Translations under genes and position numbers: made by a program | The notes under the pieces: generated by a model | Databases searched by the model: none | Told to the model about the DNA's origin: nothing | The model's input: only the letters and a program-made list of their open reading frames with translations | Assembly (NCBI GenBank): GCA_018712785.1 | Contig: DVGK01000132.1 | Location: forward strand, 1-40,280 | DNA from: Candidatus Choladousia intestinavium | Lineage (GTDB): Bacteria > Bacillota > Clostridia > Lachnospirales > Lachnospiraceae | Length of the DNA: 40,280 nucleotides | Direction of reading: 5' to 3' | Shown: positions 33,808-40,280 of the stretch, in pieces | Position numbering within the stretch: position 1 is the stretch's first letter | How the letters are laid out: each line of letters begins with the position of its first letter

Positions 33808-34461
33808 TTATTTCAGAATCACCTGATTCAGGTCATTTAAAATCTTTGTAATCCTCTCATTTTCCATCCTCATGCTTACCTGGTTTACCACCACTCTCGC
33901 CGAAAGAGGGCAGATCTCCTCCAGAACCACAAGACCATTTTCCCGAAGAGTGGAACCGGTCTCCACAATATCCACAATCACCTCAGACAGCCCCACAATA
34001 GGCGCCAGCTCAATGGAGCCGTTCAGCTTGATGATTTCCACCGTCTGATTTTTCTGATTGTAGAAATAGTCCTTGGCGATTCTTGGGTATTTGGTAGCGA
34101 CCCGGATCAGCTGCTGACCGTTCAGATATTTTCTGGCTGACTCAGGTCCGCAGACACACATAGTGCATTTGCCGAATCCCAGGTCCAGCACCTCATACAG
34201 CTTCCGCTGTTCCTCCAGGATAGTATCTCTTCCTACAACGCCGATGTCGGCGGCTCCATATTCCACGTATGTGGGAACATCCGGCCCTTTGGCCAGAAAG
34301 AACCTAAGCTTCAGCTCCTCGTTGGTAAAAATCAGTTTTCTGGAATCAGGATTCTTCATCTCTTCACAGGTAATCCCGGTCTGTTCCAGAATGCTCATGG
34401 TCTTGCTGGCCAGCCGTCCTTTTGTCAAAGCAATGGTCAAATATCTCTGTTCTGTCTCCAT
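33808..34461 (-). CDS. hisG: ATP phosphoribosyltransferase catalytic subunit, short form
   Basis: A 217-residue HisG of the short form, which lacks the C-terminal histidine-binding domain and needs HisZ for activity and feedback control. Visible: LTIALTKGRLASKTMSIL, DVPTYVEYGAADIGVVGRDTI, GLSEVIVDIVETGSTLRENGL. ATG at 34461 with CAGGAGGAAG upstream is used; the longer frame covers the hisZ end. It catalyses the first committed step of histidine synthesis. Confidence 0.96.
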   Translation of the reverse strand: METEQRYLTIALTKGRLASKTMSILEQTGITCEEMKNPDSRKLIFTNEELKLRFFLAKGPDVPTYVEYGAADIGVVGRDTILEEQRKLYEVLDLGFGKCTMCVCGPESARKYLNGQQLIRVATKYPRIAKDYFYNQKNQTVEIIKLNGSIELAPIVGLSEVIVDIVETGSTLRENGLVVLEEICPLSARVVVNQVSMRMENERITKILNDLNQVILK

Positions 34462-34475
34462 ATCTTCCTCCTGCC

Positions 34476-35654
34476 CTACAGCTCCACCACCAGAACACAC
34501 TGTGATTCCTGGGCATACCTTCTGCATTCCTCACGGGTGCGCTTCTCATTAATATACACAAGCTCTGTCTCGATTCCCTCGCCCCTCAGTTCTGTGGCTT
34601 TTCGGATCGCTTCCTCTCTCTTCTCCTCCTCATACAGGATCATACAGTGCTTCACGGATACAGGCTGGGTAATCTTCTGCCGGTTCATGGCCACCAGAAG
34701 CTGGTCAATCACTGCCACGAATCCCACAGAGGGAGCGTCCTTTCCGAAATGCCCCAGGAGATGGTCGTACCTGCCGCCCTTTACCACGGCATCTCCTGTC
34801 CCCATGGTATATCCTCTGAAAATGATCCCGGTATAATACCGGTACCGGTTCAGCATTCCCAAATCAAAGGAAACGTACTTCTCTACCTGGTACAGCTTCA
34901 GGATTTCCCATATCTCCTCCAGCCGATCCAGGGAAGCCAGAGCCTTCTGCCCGGCCGCCAGTTCTCTCGCTTGTTCCAGCACTTCACGTCCGCCAAAAAG
35001 CCCGGAGAGCGAGGAGAAGATTTTTTTGCACCCGTCATCCGCCCCCCACTGTTCCAGGAAGCGTTCCACCCCAAAAGTATTTTTGTTGGAAATCAGTCTT
35101 CTCAGTTCTCCCACCATCTCCTCGTCAAAGCCCGCCTCTTCTGTCAGGGCCTGAAAGAATCCAGCGTGCCCCAGACTGATCTGGAATTCCTTTAATCCGG
35201 ATTCCAGGAGCGTACGTATCACCAAAGCCACCACCTCCGCGTCCGCATCGGCACTGTCATCTCCGATGAGTTCGGCTCCAATCTGAGTCGTCTCCTTGAG
35301 TCGCCCCTGAAGGCTTGAACTATTTACAAAGGCGTTGCCCAGATACGTCAGCCGCACCGCCATATTGTCGTTCAGATAATATTTGGCGGCGGCTCTGGCA
35401 ATGGGCGGTGTAAAATCAGGACGCAGCACCAGGGTATTTCCCTCTCTGTCAAAAAATTTGTACAAATCTCTGGAGGGAATCGTCCCGATCTCTTTGCTGA
35501 ATACATCAAAAAATTCAAAGGTAGGCGTCTCGATGTCCCGATACCCATAGGACTTAATGGCACGGTGCATCCGTTCCTGAAGCGCCAGCTTCTGTTCACA
35601 CTCCTGATTATAAATATCCCTTACACCCTCCGGCGTATGTAAAATTTTCCGCAT
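34476..35654 (-). CDS. hisZ: ATP phosphoribosyltransferase regulatory subunit
   Basis: A 392-residue paralogue of histidyl-tRNA synthetase: starts MRKILHTPEGVRDIY, keeps class II motifs such as TPTFEFFDVFSKE, VLRPDFTPPIARAAA and FDLGMLNRYRYYTGIIFRGY, but is not a synthetase because it lacks the anticodon domain pattern of HisRS. It binds histidine and forms a hetero-octamer with short HisG. The ATG at 35654 has AAAGGA upstream; the start at 35684 is rejected. First gene of the his cluster, 14 bases before hisG, with a consensus promoter in front. Confidence 0.94.
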   Translation of the reverse strand: MRKILHTPEGVRDIYNQECEQKLALQERMHRAIKSYGYRDIETPTFEFFDVFSKEIGTIPSRDLYKFFDREGNTLVLRPDFTPPIARAAAKYYLNDNMAVRLTYLGNAFVNSSSLQGRLKETTQIGAELIGDDSADADAEVVALVIRTLLESGLKEFQISLGHAGFFQALTEEAGFDEEMVGELRRLISNKNTFGVERFLEQWGADDGCKKIFSSLSGLFGGREVLEQARELAAGQKALASLDRLEEIWEILKLYQVEKYVSFDLGMLNRYRYYTGIIFRGYTMGTGDAVVKGGRYDHLLGHFGKDAPSVGFVAVIDQLLVAMNRQKITQPVSVKHCMILYEEEKREEAIRKATELRGEGIETELVYINEKRTREECRRYAQESQCVLVVEL

Positions 35655-35725
35655 AGTCTGTCCTTTCGAGTTATACTTTATCACTGTGATGTGCTACTTC
35701 TCTACCACGCAAAACAGTGTAATTA

Positions 35726-35754
35726 ATTATAAAGAATCCTTGCCCGGTTGTCAA
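35726..35754 (-). promoter_or_regulatory. Consensus sigma-70-type promoter of the his operon
   Basis: On the minus strand TTGACA (35754-35749), exactly 17 bases, then TATAAT (35731-35726): a perfect consensus. The recU stop TGA is part of the -35. The leader is only about 65 bases, too short for a T-box, and holds the palindrome ATCACTGTGAT (35680-35690), a possible operator of unknown factor. Confidence 0.85.
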
Positions 35755-36287
35755 GCGTCCCTCTGCTCCAAATCCAGCTTCAGCGCGTCCAGATAAGGGA
35801 CCAGCAGGGCACCCCGGGGCTGAATATAATAATCCTGATCCAACTCCATATATTTAAAGCTCTTCCTGCCCCCACCCTGAGCACGGTCCCAGAACCTGCG
35901 CATATGACGGTACGGGAGATAAAAAATTTCATTCCTGGCGCTGAAAAACAGAATCAGAAAAGAGATCCCGCCCTGTTTTTCAAACAGTTCCATAAATCTC
36001 ACCTGATGAGGATGAATATTCTGCAGGGCAAAGGTATCCACGCTGCACTCTTTGGCGTCAAAGCATACGGGTATCCCCTGAACAGCGCCGATATAATCCA
36101 CCGTACTTTTTTGCTCGAAGTATGCCAGCGTAATATGCCGGTGTTCTTTGTCGATCTTAATTGGTGTAATGGGAGTCGGAACCTTCTGAATCAAAGCCAG
36201 CCCCTTCTCCTGATAAATCTCATTGGTCCGGTTTATCAGTTCCTCCAAGGTGGAACCTCTTAATCCTCTGGAATTCCAGGTCGCCAT
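35751..36287 (-). CDS. recU: Holliday junction resolvase RecU
   Basis: A 178-residue RecU, the Gram-positive resolvase of the PD-(D/E)xK fold. NSRGLRGSTLEELINRTNEIYQEKGLALIQKVPTPI is the typical start and STVDYIGAVQGIPVCFDAKEC carries the catalytic Asp and the Asp-x-Lys-Glu region (E in the usual EAK is D here). The stop codon overlaps the his promoter -35. ATG with AAGGAGA upstream. It follows the RluA-type gene by 12 bases. In many Firmicutes recU is beside the penicillin-binding protein gene ponA; here it is beside an RluA enzyme. Confidence 0.94.
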   Translation of the reverse strand: MATWNSRGLRGSTLEELINRTNEIYQEKGLALIQKVPTPITPIKIDKEHRHITLAYFEQKSTVDYIGAVQGIPVCFDAKECSVDTFALQNIHPHQVRFMELFEKQGGISFLILFFSARNEIFYLPYRHMRRFWDRAQGGGRKSFKYMELDQDYYIQPRGALLVPYLDALKLDLEQRDA

Positions 36288-36299
36288 ATCCGGTCTCCT

Positions 36300-37295
36300 T
36301 CACCTCTTTCTCTCCTGTCTTTGCTTCTCTTTCCTCTTTTCCTCTTCTATCATTTTTTCAAATATCTCCGGCTGTGGAGCTGTAAACGTTCTGCCGGACA
36401 GGCAGGACAGAGTCCCTTCCATTCTGGGAAATTCCATGCGGTACGCATGAAGCAGCTGGCACCGGATCCCGTACTTCTTCCGGAGAACCTGATTCAGCGC
36501 AGGATCCCCGTATTTCGGATCTCCCAGAAGGGGATGGCCAATGGAGGCCAAATGAGCGCGGATCTGATGGCTCCGCCCCGTCACCAGAAGCACCTCCAGG
36601 AGGGTACAGTCTTCAAAAGTCTTCACAGACTGGAACCAGGTCTCCACAGGCTTTCCGTCTTCATCGGATCCGGGTAGAATCTGAGACTGATTCTTGCCGG
36701 TATCTTTCTTCAAAAAGCCTTTCAGATGTGTCTCCCCCTCCAACCTTCCTTTTACGAAGCATCTGTAATACTTATGTACCTGGCGTTCCCTGAGAAGCCT
36801 GGACATCTCCTTAAGCCCTGCGGCTGTCTTCCCTCCGGTAATCAGCCCGCTGGTGTTTCGGTCCAGACGGTTGCACAACGCCGGACGGAACCTCTCCAGC
36901 TCTTCTTTGGTGATTTCGCCTTTTTCCAGCAGATACGCCGTGAGATACTCATTCAGGGAAACATCCAGAGGGGACGCCTTCTGTGAAAGCATTCCCGCCG
37001 GTTTATTCAGGATGATCACATCCCGGTTCTCGTAGATTACATCCAGAGGAATGCTTTTTGCTTCCTTCCCGGATGCGGAACGAAATTTTTCAATGGTTTC
37101 CTCTGATAAAAAAAAACGCACCTGATCTCCTGCTTTGAGAGCTTCACTGCCGTCCGCCTTTCTGCCGTTCAGAGTAATATTTTTTTTCCGGAGCATTTTA
37201 TAGAAAAAGCTCCTGGGGGCAGCATCCAGATATTTTTCCAACCACTTCAGGAAGCGCTGCCCTTCCTCCATGCGGGAAATTCGAATCTCCTTCAT
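36300..37295 (-). CDS. RluA-family pseudouridine synthase
   Basis: A 331-residue pseudouridine synthase. An S4-like RNA-binding domain (FLKWLEKYLDAAPRSFFYKMLRKKNITLNG) precedes the catalytic domain with the active-site Asp145 in NRLDRNTSGL, and TGRSHQIRAHLASIGHPLLGD near the end. This is the RluC/RluD layout acting on 23S rRNA, but the exact target uridines cannot be read from the sequence. A basic tail (EKRKEKQRQERKR) closes the protein. AAAGGAGAGA precedes the ATG. Same-strand neighbours are separated by 12-13 bases. Confidence 0.93.
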   Translation of the reverse strand: MKEIRISRMEEGQRFLKWLEKYLDAAPRSFFYKMLRKKNITLNGRKADGSEALKAGDQVRFFLSEETIEKFRSASGKEAKSIPLDVIYENRDVIILNKPAGMLSQKASPLDVSLNEYLTAYLLEKGEITKEELERFRPALCNRLDRNTSGLITGGKTAAGLKEMSRLLRERQVHKYYRCFVKGRLEGETHLKGFLKKDTGKNQSQILPGSDEDGKPVETWFQSVKTFEDCTLLEVLLVTGRSHQIRAHLASIGHPLLGDPKYGDPALNQVLRKKYGIRCQLLHAYRMEFPRMEGTLSCLSGRTFTAPQPEIFEKMIEEEKRKEKQRQERKR

Positions 37296-37308
37296 TCTCT
37301 CTCCTTTT

Positions 37309-37914
37309 CTAAAGGGAAATGGCGCAGAGTACCCTAAGCATCACTTCCTCTGAAGATTTCCCGGGATATCTCTCATCTTCCCTGAAGTTCTCTTCCTCTT
37401 CTCCTTTCGGGGCGGCCGCAAGCTGTCTGGCTCTCTGGCAGTATTTGTCAAAATCCTTCATCACCTTAACCTGGGCGGAGGGAAATCCGTTGGCAGAAAG
37501 CATCTGTTTGATATGCTTTTCAATATAAGAGGGATCTGTCTTCGCGTCCTGGGTGAAGCAGACTATCTGTTTTCCCTTCAGAACCACAGCCTGAAGAAGA
37601 GTCGTATGCTCATAAGCTGTCACGGCCAGTTCATACCCTGCCGTAAGGCCGCCTGCCGCTTTGGCCGCCTTCTCATACTGCTCATGGCTCATGGGCTTCT
37701 GCATAAAAATCATAATAAGCCCCACCAGAGACTTGCAGGCGGGCAGACAGCCAAGAATTGCCACCACTGTAAAGAGATTCAGTCTGGTCTTTGTCTGAAT
37801 ATACCCTGTGGCATAGATTGCCAGAGGGATCAGAAAAAGGATAAAGGTGACCACAAGCCTTTTCTTTTTCTGATACTGGATGTATCCACAGGAGCCTTTT
37901 TCCGCTTTTTTCAT
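37309..37914 (-). CDS. Uncharacterised membrane protein
   Basis: A 201-residue protein I do not recognise. The first 20 residues are basic; two membrane segments follow (VVTFILFLIPLAIYATGYI and VVAILGCLPACKSLVGLIMIFM), then a soluble domain with mixed charge (TAYEHTTLLQAVVLKGKQIVCFTQDAKTD... YIEKHIKQMLSANGF). ATG at 37914 overlaps the YgiQ stop as ATGA, which decides the start; the frame extends further up but only through the YgiQ end, whose Lys/Glu-rich reading is a shadow. No conserved catalytic motif seen. Confidence 0.75.
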   Translation of the reverse strand: MKKAEKGSCGYIQYQKKKRLVVTFILFLIPLAIYATGYIQTKTRLNLFTVVAILGCLPACKSLVGLIMIFMQKPMSHEQYEKAAKAAGGLTAGYELAVTAYEHTTLLQAVVLKGKQIVCFTQDAKTDPSYIEKHIKQMLSANGFPSAQVKVMKDFDKYCQRARQLAAAPKGEEEENFREDERYPGKSSEEVMLRVLCAISL

Positions 37915-39827
37915 TTGTTCGTCTGCTTTCCTTTCTTTGGGTGAATGTTCCGGATCTTTTTCTTTTTCACGCTTTTTCGCAGCTTCTCCTTCATCGGGGC
38001 CTGCTTTCCCATTTCCCCGAAGCTTTCTTTTTTCTTCTCCGGCCGGATCAGACATTCCTTTCCGTATCCGATCAAATCCCTGCGTCCCGCCAGAGTCAGA
38101 GCTTCCTCCACAAGCTTATAATTTTCCTGCTTCCCATACTGCATCAGCGCTCTCTGCAGCGCCTTATAATGGGGATTTTTCTCCACATAAACCGGCTTTC
38201 CGTCCCTGGGATCGATCCCCGTATAATACATACAGGTAGAGATCGTGGAAGGCGTCGGATAAAAGTCCTGTACCTGCTGGGGCATATGATGAATCTCATG
38301 AAGGTAGCAGGCCAGCTCCACTGCCTCTTTCATCGAACAGCCCGGATGGGACGACATGAGATACGGCACCAGATACTGTTTTTTCCCACACTCCTGATTC
38401 ATCCTCTGGAACTTTTCAGCGAAAGCCAGATAGACCCGGTGAGGCGGCTTTCCCATTTCCTTAAGAACCCGGTCTGACACATGCTCCGGAGCGACCTTCA
38501 GCTGCCCGCTGATGTGATACTGCACCAGCTCTCTGAAAAAATCATCGGAGGGATCCTCCATCAGATAGTCAAAACGGATGCCGGAACGGATAAATACCTT
38601 CCTGACTCCCGGAACCTTCCGCAGTTTTCGCAGCAGCTCAGTATAGTCCCTGTGATCCGCCTGAAGATTTCTGCATGGAGATGGAAAGAGGCACTGCCGG
38701 TTTCTGCACACCCCTTCTGTAAGCTGTTTTTCGCAGGAAGGATGGCGGAAATTGGCAGTAGGGCCCCCCACGTCATGGATATATCCCTTAAAGAGAGGGT
38801 CCTTCACCATAGTATCCGCCTCCCGCAGAAGAGATTCATGACTTCTGGCCTGAATGATCCTCCCCTGATGAAAGGTCAGGGCACAGAAGCTGCAGCCCCC
38901 GAAACAGCCTCTGCTGCTGGTAAGACTGAAGCGCACCTCCTCGATGGCAGGAATTCCTCCCTCCTTCTCATACATGGGATGATACGTCCTGGCATAAGGC
39001 AGGTCATAGACCTGATCCATCTCCTCCTTGGTAAGAGGCTTCGCCGGCGGATTCTGCACCACATATACTGTATCGTATGGCTCCGCCAGCTGCTTTCCTG
39101 AAAAAGGATCTGTATTACAGTACTGGGTGTAAAAGCTCTGTGCGTACTTTTTCTTATCCTGACGCAAAAGGCTGTAATCCGGAAGAAATTCACAGTCATA
39201 AAGAGATTTTGGTTCTTTTGTCTTAAAGCAGGTTCCTTCTATAAACGTAAGATCACGTACGGAAATTCCCGCATTCAGGGCATCCGCGATCTGCACAATG
39301 GAGCGTTCCCCCATCCCGTAAGAAATCAGATCTGCCCCGCAGTCCATCAAAACCGACCGTTTCAGAGAATCCGACCAGTAATCATAATGGGCAAGCCTGC
39401 GCAGGCTTGCCTCAATTCCTCCGGCTATAATGGGGATTTTCCTGTATGCCTGACGGATCAGATTGCAGTATACCACCACAGCGTAATCCGGGCGGCGTCC
39501 CATGACGCCCCCCGGTGTGTAAGCATCCTTCTGTCTTCTCTTTCTGGATACCGCATAGTGATTGACCATGGAATCCATGTTGCCCGCTGTCACAAGGAAG
39601 CCCAGCCTCGGCTCTCCAAGAACCATGACGCTTTCTTTCTTCCTCCAGTCCGGCTGCGGAATGATACCCACTGTATAGCCCGCCGCCTCCAGAACGCGGC
39701 TGATGACCGCGTGGCCGAAAGAGGGATGATCCACATAGGCATCCCCTGTCACATATACAAAATCCAGCTGCCGGATTCCCCTTTCCTCCATATCCTGCCT
39801 GCTCACAGGCAAAAATCTTCCGTTCAT
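37911..39827 (-). CDS. YgiQ-family radical SAM protein
   Basis: A 638-residue protein of the YgiQ family. The N-terminal part (FLPVSRQDMEERGIRQLDFVYVTGDAYVDHPSFG) is the family's cobalamin-domain-like region; the radical SAM site is Cys308-x3-Cys312-x2-Cys315 in RGCFGGCSFCALTFHQG. A later segment has VAPEHVSDRVLKEMGKPP and the C-terminal HPK/K-rich tail. The family is widespread; its substrate is not firmly known. ATG at 39827 starts one base after the upstream HAD stop; earlier ATGs overlap that gene. Its end is coupled to the membrane protein gene (ATGA). Confidence 0.9.
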   Translation of the reverse strand: MNGRFLPVSRQDMEERGIRQLDFVYVTGDAYVDHPSFGHAVISRVLEAAGYTVGIIPQPDWRKKESVMVLGEPRLGFLVTAGNMDSMVNHYAVSRKRRQKDAYTPGGVMGRRPDYAVVVYCNLIRQAYRKIPIIAGGIEASLRRLAHYDYWSDSLKRSVLMDCGADLISYGMGERSIVQIADALNAGISVRDLTFIEGTCFKTKEPKSLYDCEFLPDYSLLRQDKKKYAQSFYTQYCNTDPFSGKQLAEPYDTVYVVQNPPAKPLTKEEMDQVYDLPYARTYHPMYEKEGGIPAIEEVRFSLTSSRGCFGGCSFCALTFHQGRIIQARSHESLLREADTMVKDPLFKGYIHDVGGPTANFRHPSCEKQLTEGVCRNRQCLFPSPCRNLQADHRDYTELLRKLRKVPGVRKVFIRSGIRFDYLMEDPSDDFFRELVQYHISGQLKVAPEHVSDRVLKEMGKPPHRVYLAFAEKFQRMNQECGKKQYLVPYLMSSHPGCSMKEAVELACYLHEIHHMPQQVQDFYPTPSTISTCMYYTGIDPRDGKPVYVEKNPHYKALQRALMQYGKQENYKLVEEALTLAGRRDLIGYGKECLIRPEKKKESFGEMGKQAPMKEKLRKSVKKKKIRNIHPKKGKQTNK

Positions 39828-39828
39828 C

Positions 39829-40280
39829 TCATAATACCTCATATGTGTGATCCAGCACCTGATCATAGGAGCTTATATAATAGTCCGCCAGGCGGCGGAT
39901 CTCCTCTCTCTGCGTCTCTGAGAAAGGATCCTCCACAGCGCATACCCGCATGCCCGCATTCAGTCCCGCGTGAATTCCCATGGGCACGTCCTCAAATACC
40001 AGGCAGTTCTCCGGTCTGACTCCCAGCTCTTTGGCCGTCTTCAGATAAACGTCCGGAGCCGGCTTTCCCTTTGACACATCACAGGAAGTAGTGATGCAGT
40101 CAAAGTATTCGCCCACGTGATTTCCCGACAGGCTTGCCTGAATCAGGTCCCGGCTGCTGCTGCTGGCAATTCCCAGGGACACACCTCTCTTTTTCATTGC
40201 CTGCAGAAAACGCAGAGCCCCCGGCTTTAACGGAACCTGGGTGGAATATTTCTCATAAGACATCTGATTCCATTCCTGCA
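39829..40280 (-). CDS. HAD-family phosphatase, C-terminal part only
   Basis: The frame runs off the right edge of the window, so the start is outside; an ATG at 40263 gives 144 residues but the preceding codons (QEWNQ) also fit a HAD protein. Visible: KPGALRFLQAMKKRGVSLGIASSSS (motif II), GKPAPDVYLKTAKELG (motif III Lys), CLVFEDVPMGIHAGLNAGMRVCAV (motif IV). This matches beta-phosphoglucomutase-like HAD enzymes; motif I, with the nucleophilic Asp, lies off the edge. It overlaps nothing and is followed by YgiQ one base after its stop, suggesting an operon. Confidence 0.85.
   Translation of the reverse strand, partial: QEWNQMSYEKYSTQVPLKPGALRFLQAMKKRGVSLGIASSSSRDLIQASLSGNHVGEYFDCITTSCDVSKGKPAPDVYLKTAKELGVRPENCLVFEDVPMGIHAGLNAGMRVCAVEDPFSETQREEIRRLADYYISSYDQVLDHTYEVL

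Noticed and set aside
35655-35719. Possible histidine T-box or attenuator before hisZ
   Set aside because: The leader is only about 65 bases and lacks T-box elements, a His-codon leader peptide and a terminator.
37915-38055. Extended N terminus of the membrane protein, rich in Lys and Glu
   Set aside because: Out-of-frame reading of the YgiQ C terminus, which is rich in basic codons.
1-40280. CRISPR arrays, tRNA or rRNA genes, insertion sequences, prophage or integrase
   Set aside because: No regularly spaced repeats, no cloverleaf or rRNA sequence and no transposase or integrase motif was seen on reading both strands; a tool-based search was not possible.

Overview
The window reads as chromosomal DNA of a low-to-mid GC, Gram-positive anaerobe, most likely a Lachnospiraceae member of the Clostridia and plausibly an acetogenic, Blautia-like gut species. 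This rests on the gene families: RnfC2-MetV-MetF type methylenetetrahydrofolate reductase, RecU resolvase, short HisG with HisZ, a DUF1538 protein with a PII-like partner, cytidylate-kinase-like protein and a BceB-type permease. TTG and GTG starts with strong GGAGG ribosome sites are common. No tRNA, rRNA, CRISPR array, intact insertion sequence or phage module was seen. Species assignment is inference.

Layout. 1-4009 (+): the end of a BceB/FtsX-type permease, then a DesK/LiaS-like multi-TM kinase and a NarL-type regulator. 4006-10037 (-): an OmpR-type two-component system upstream of an ABC operon (ATPase, permease fused to an M1-type metallopeptidase, second permease). Matching predicted operators lie in front of both the regulator and the ABC operon. 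10063-13778 (-): rnfC2-metV-metF, one-carbon/Wood-Ljungdahl metabolism. 13882-16020 (+): divergent ArsB/NhaD-like ion transporter and a cytidylate-kinase-like protein, closed by a strong terminator. 16042-16505: a decayed reductase gene and an otherwise empty stretch. 16506-20735 (-): MarR regulator and a heterodimeric ABC exporter. 20812-22275: LysR regulator (+) meeting a truncated aldo/keto reductase remnant (-). 22358-25282 (+): MarR regulator, DUF1538 duplicated membrane protein and double PII-like protein. 25297-28647: glycogen phosphorylase (-) and divergent AraC regulator (+). 28648-40280 (-): a long same-strand run. In transcription order it is HAD phosphatase (cut by the window edge), YgiQ radical SAM protein, an unknown membrane protein, RluA-type pseudouridine synthase, recU, then hisZ-hisG-hisD-hisB-[HisF-like]hisIE, a VanY-type carboxypeptidase, YccF and proC.

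How the genes work together. The OmpR-type pair probably controls its own gene and the ABC-peptidase operon. RnfC2-MetV-MetF would form one NADH-oxidising, ferredoxin-type methylene-THF reductase. The his cluster supplies early and late histidine steps, but hisA, hisF, hisH and hisC are not here; instead a barrel domain apparently lacking HisF/HisA catalytic aspartates is fused to HisIE. The least understood unit is MarR/DUF1538/PII-like, which looks like a transporter with a nucleotide-sensing partner. All functions are inferred from motifs read by eye; no database search was run.
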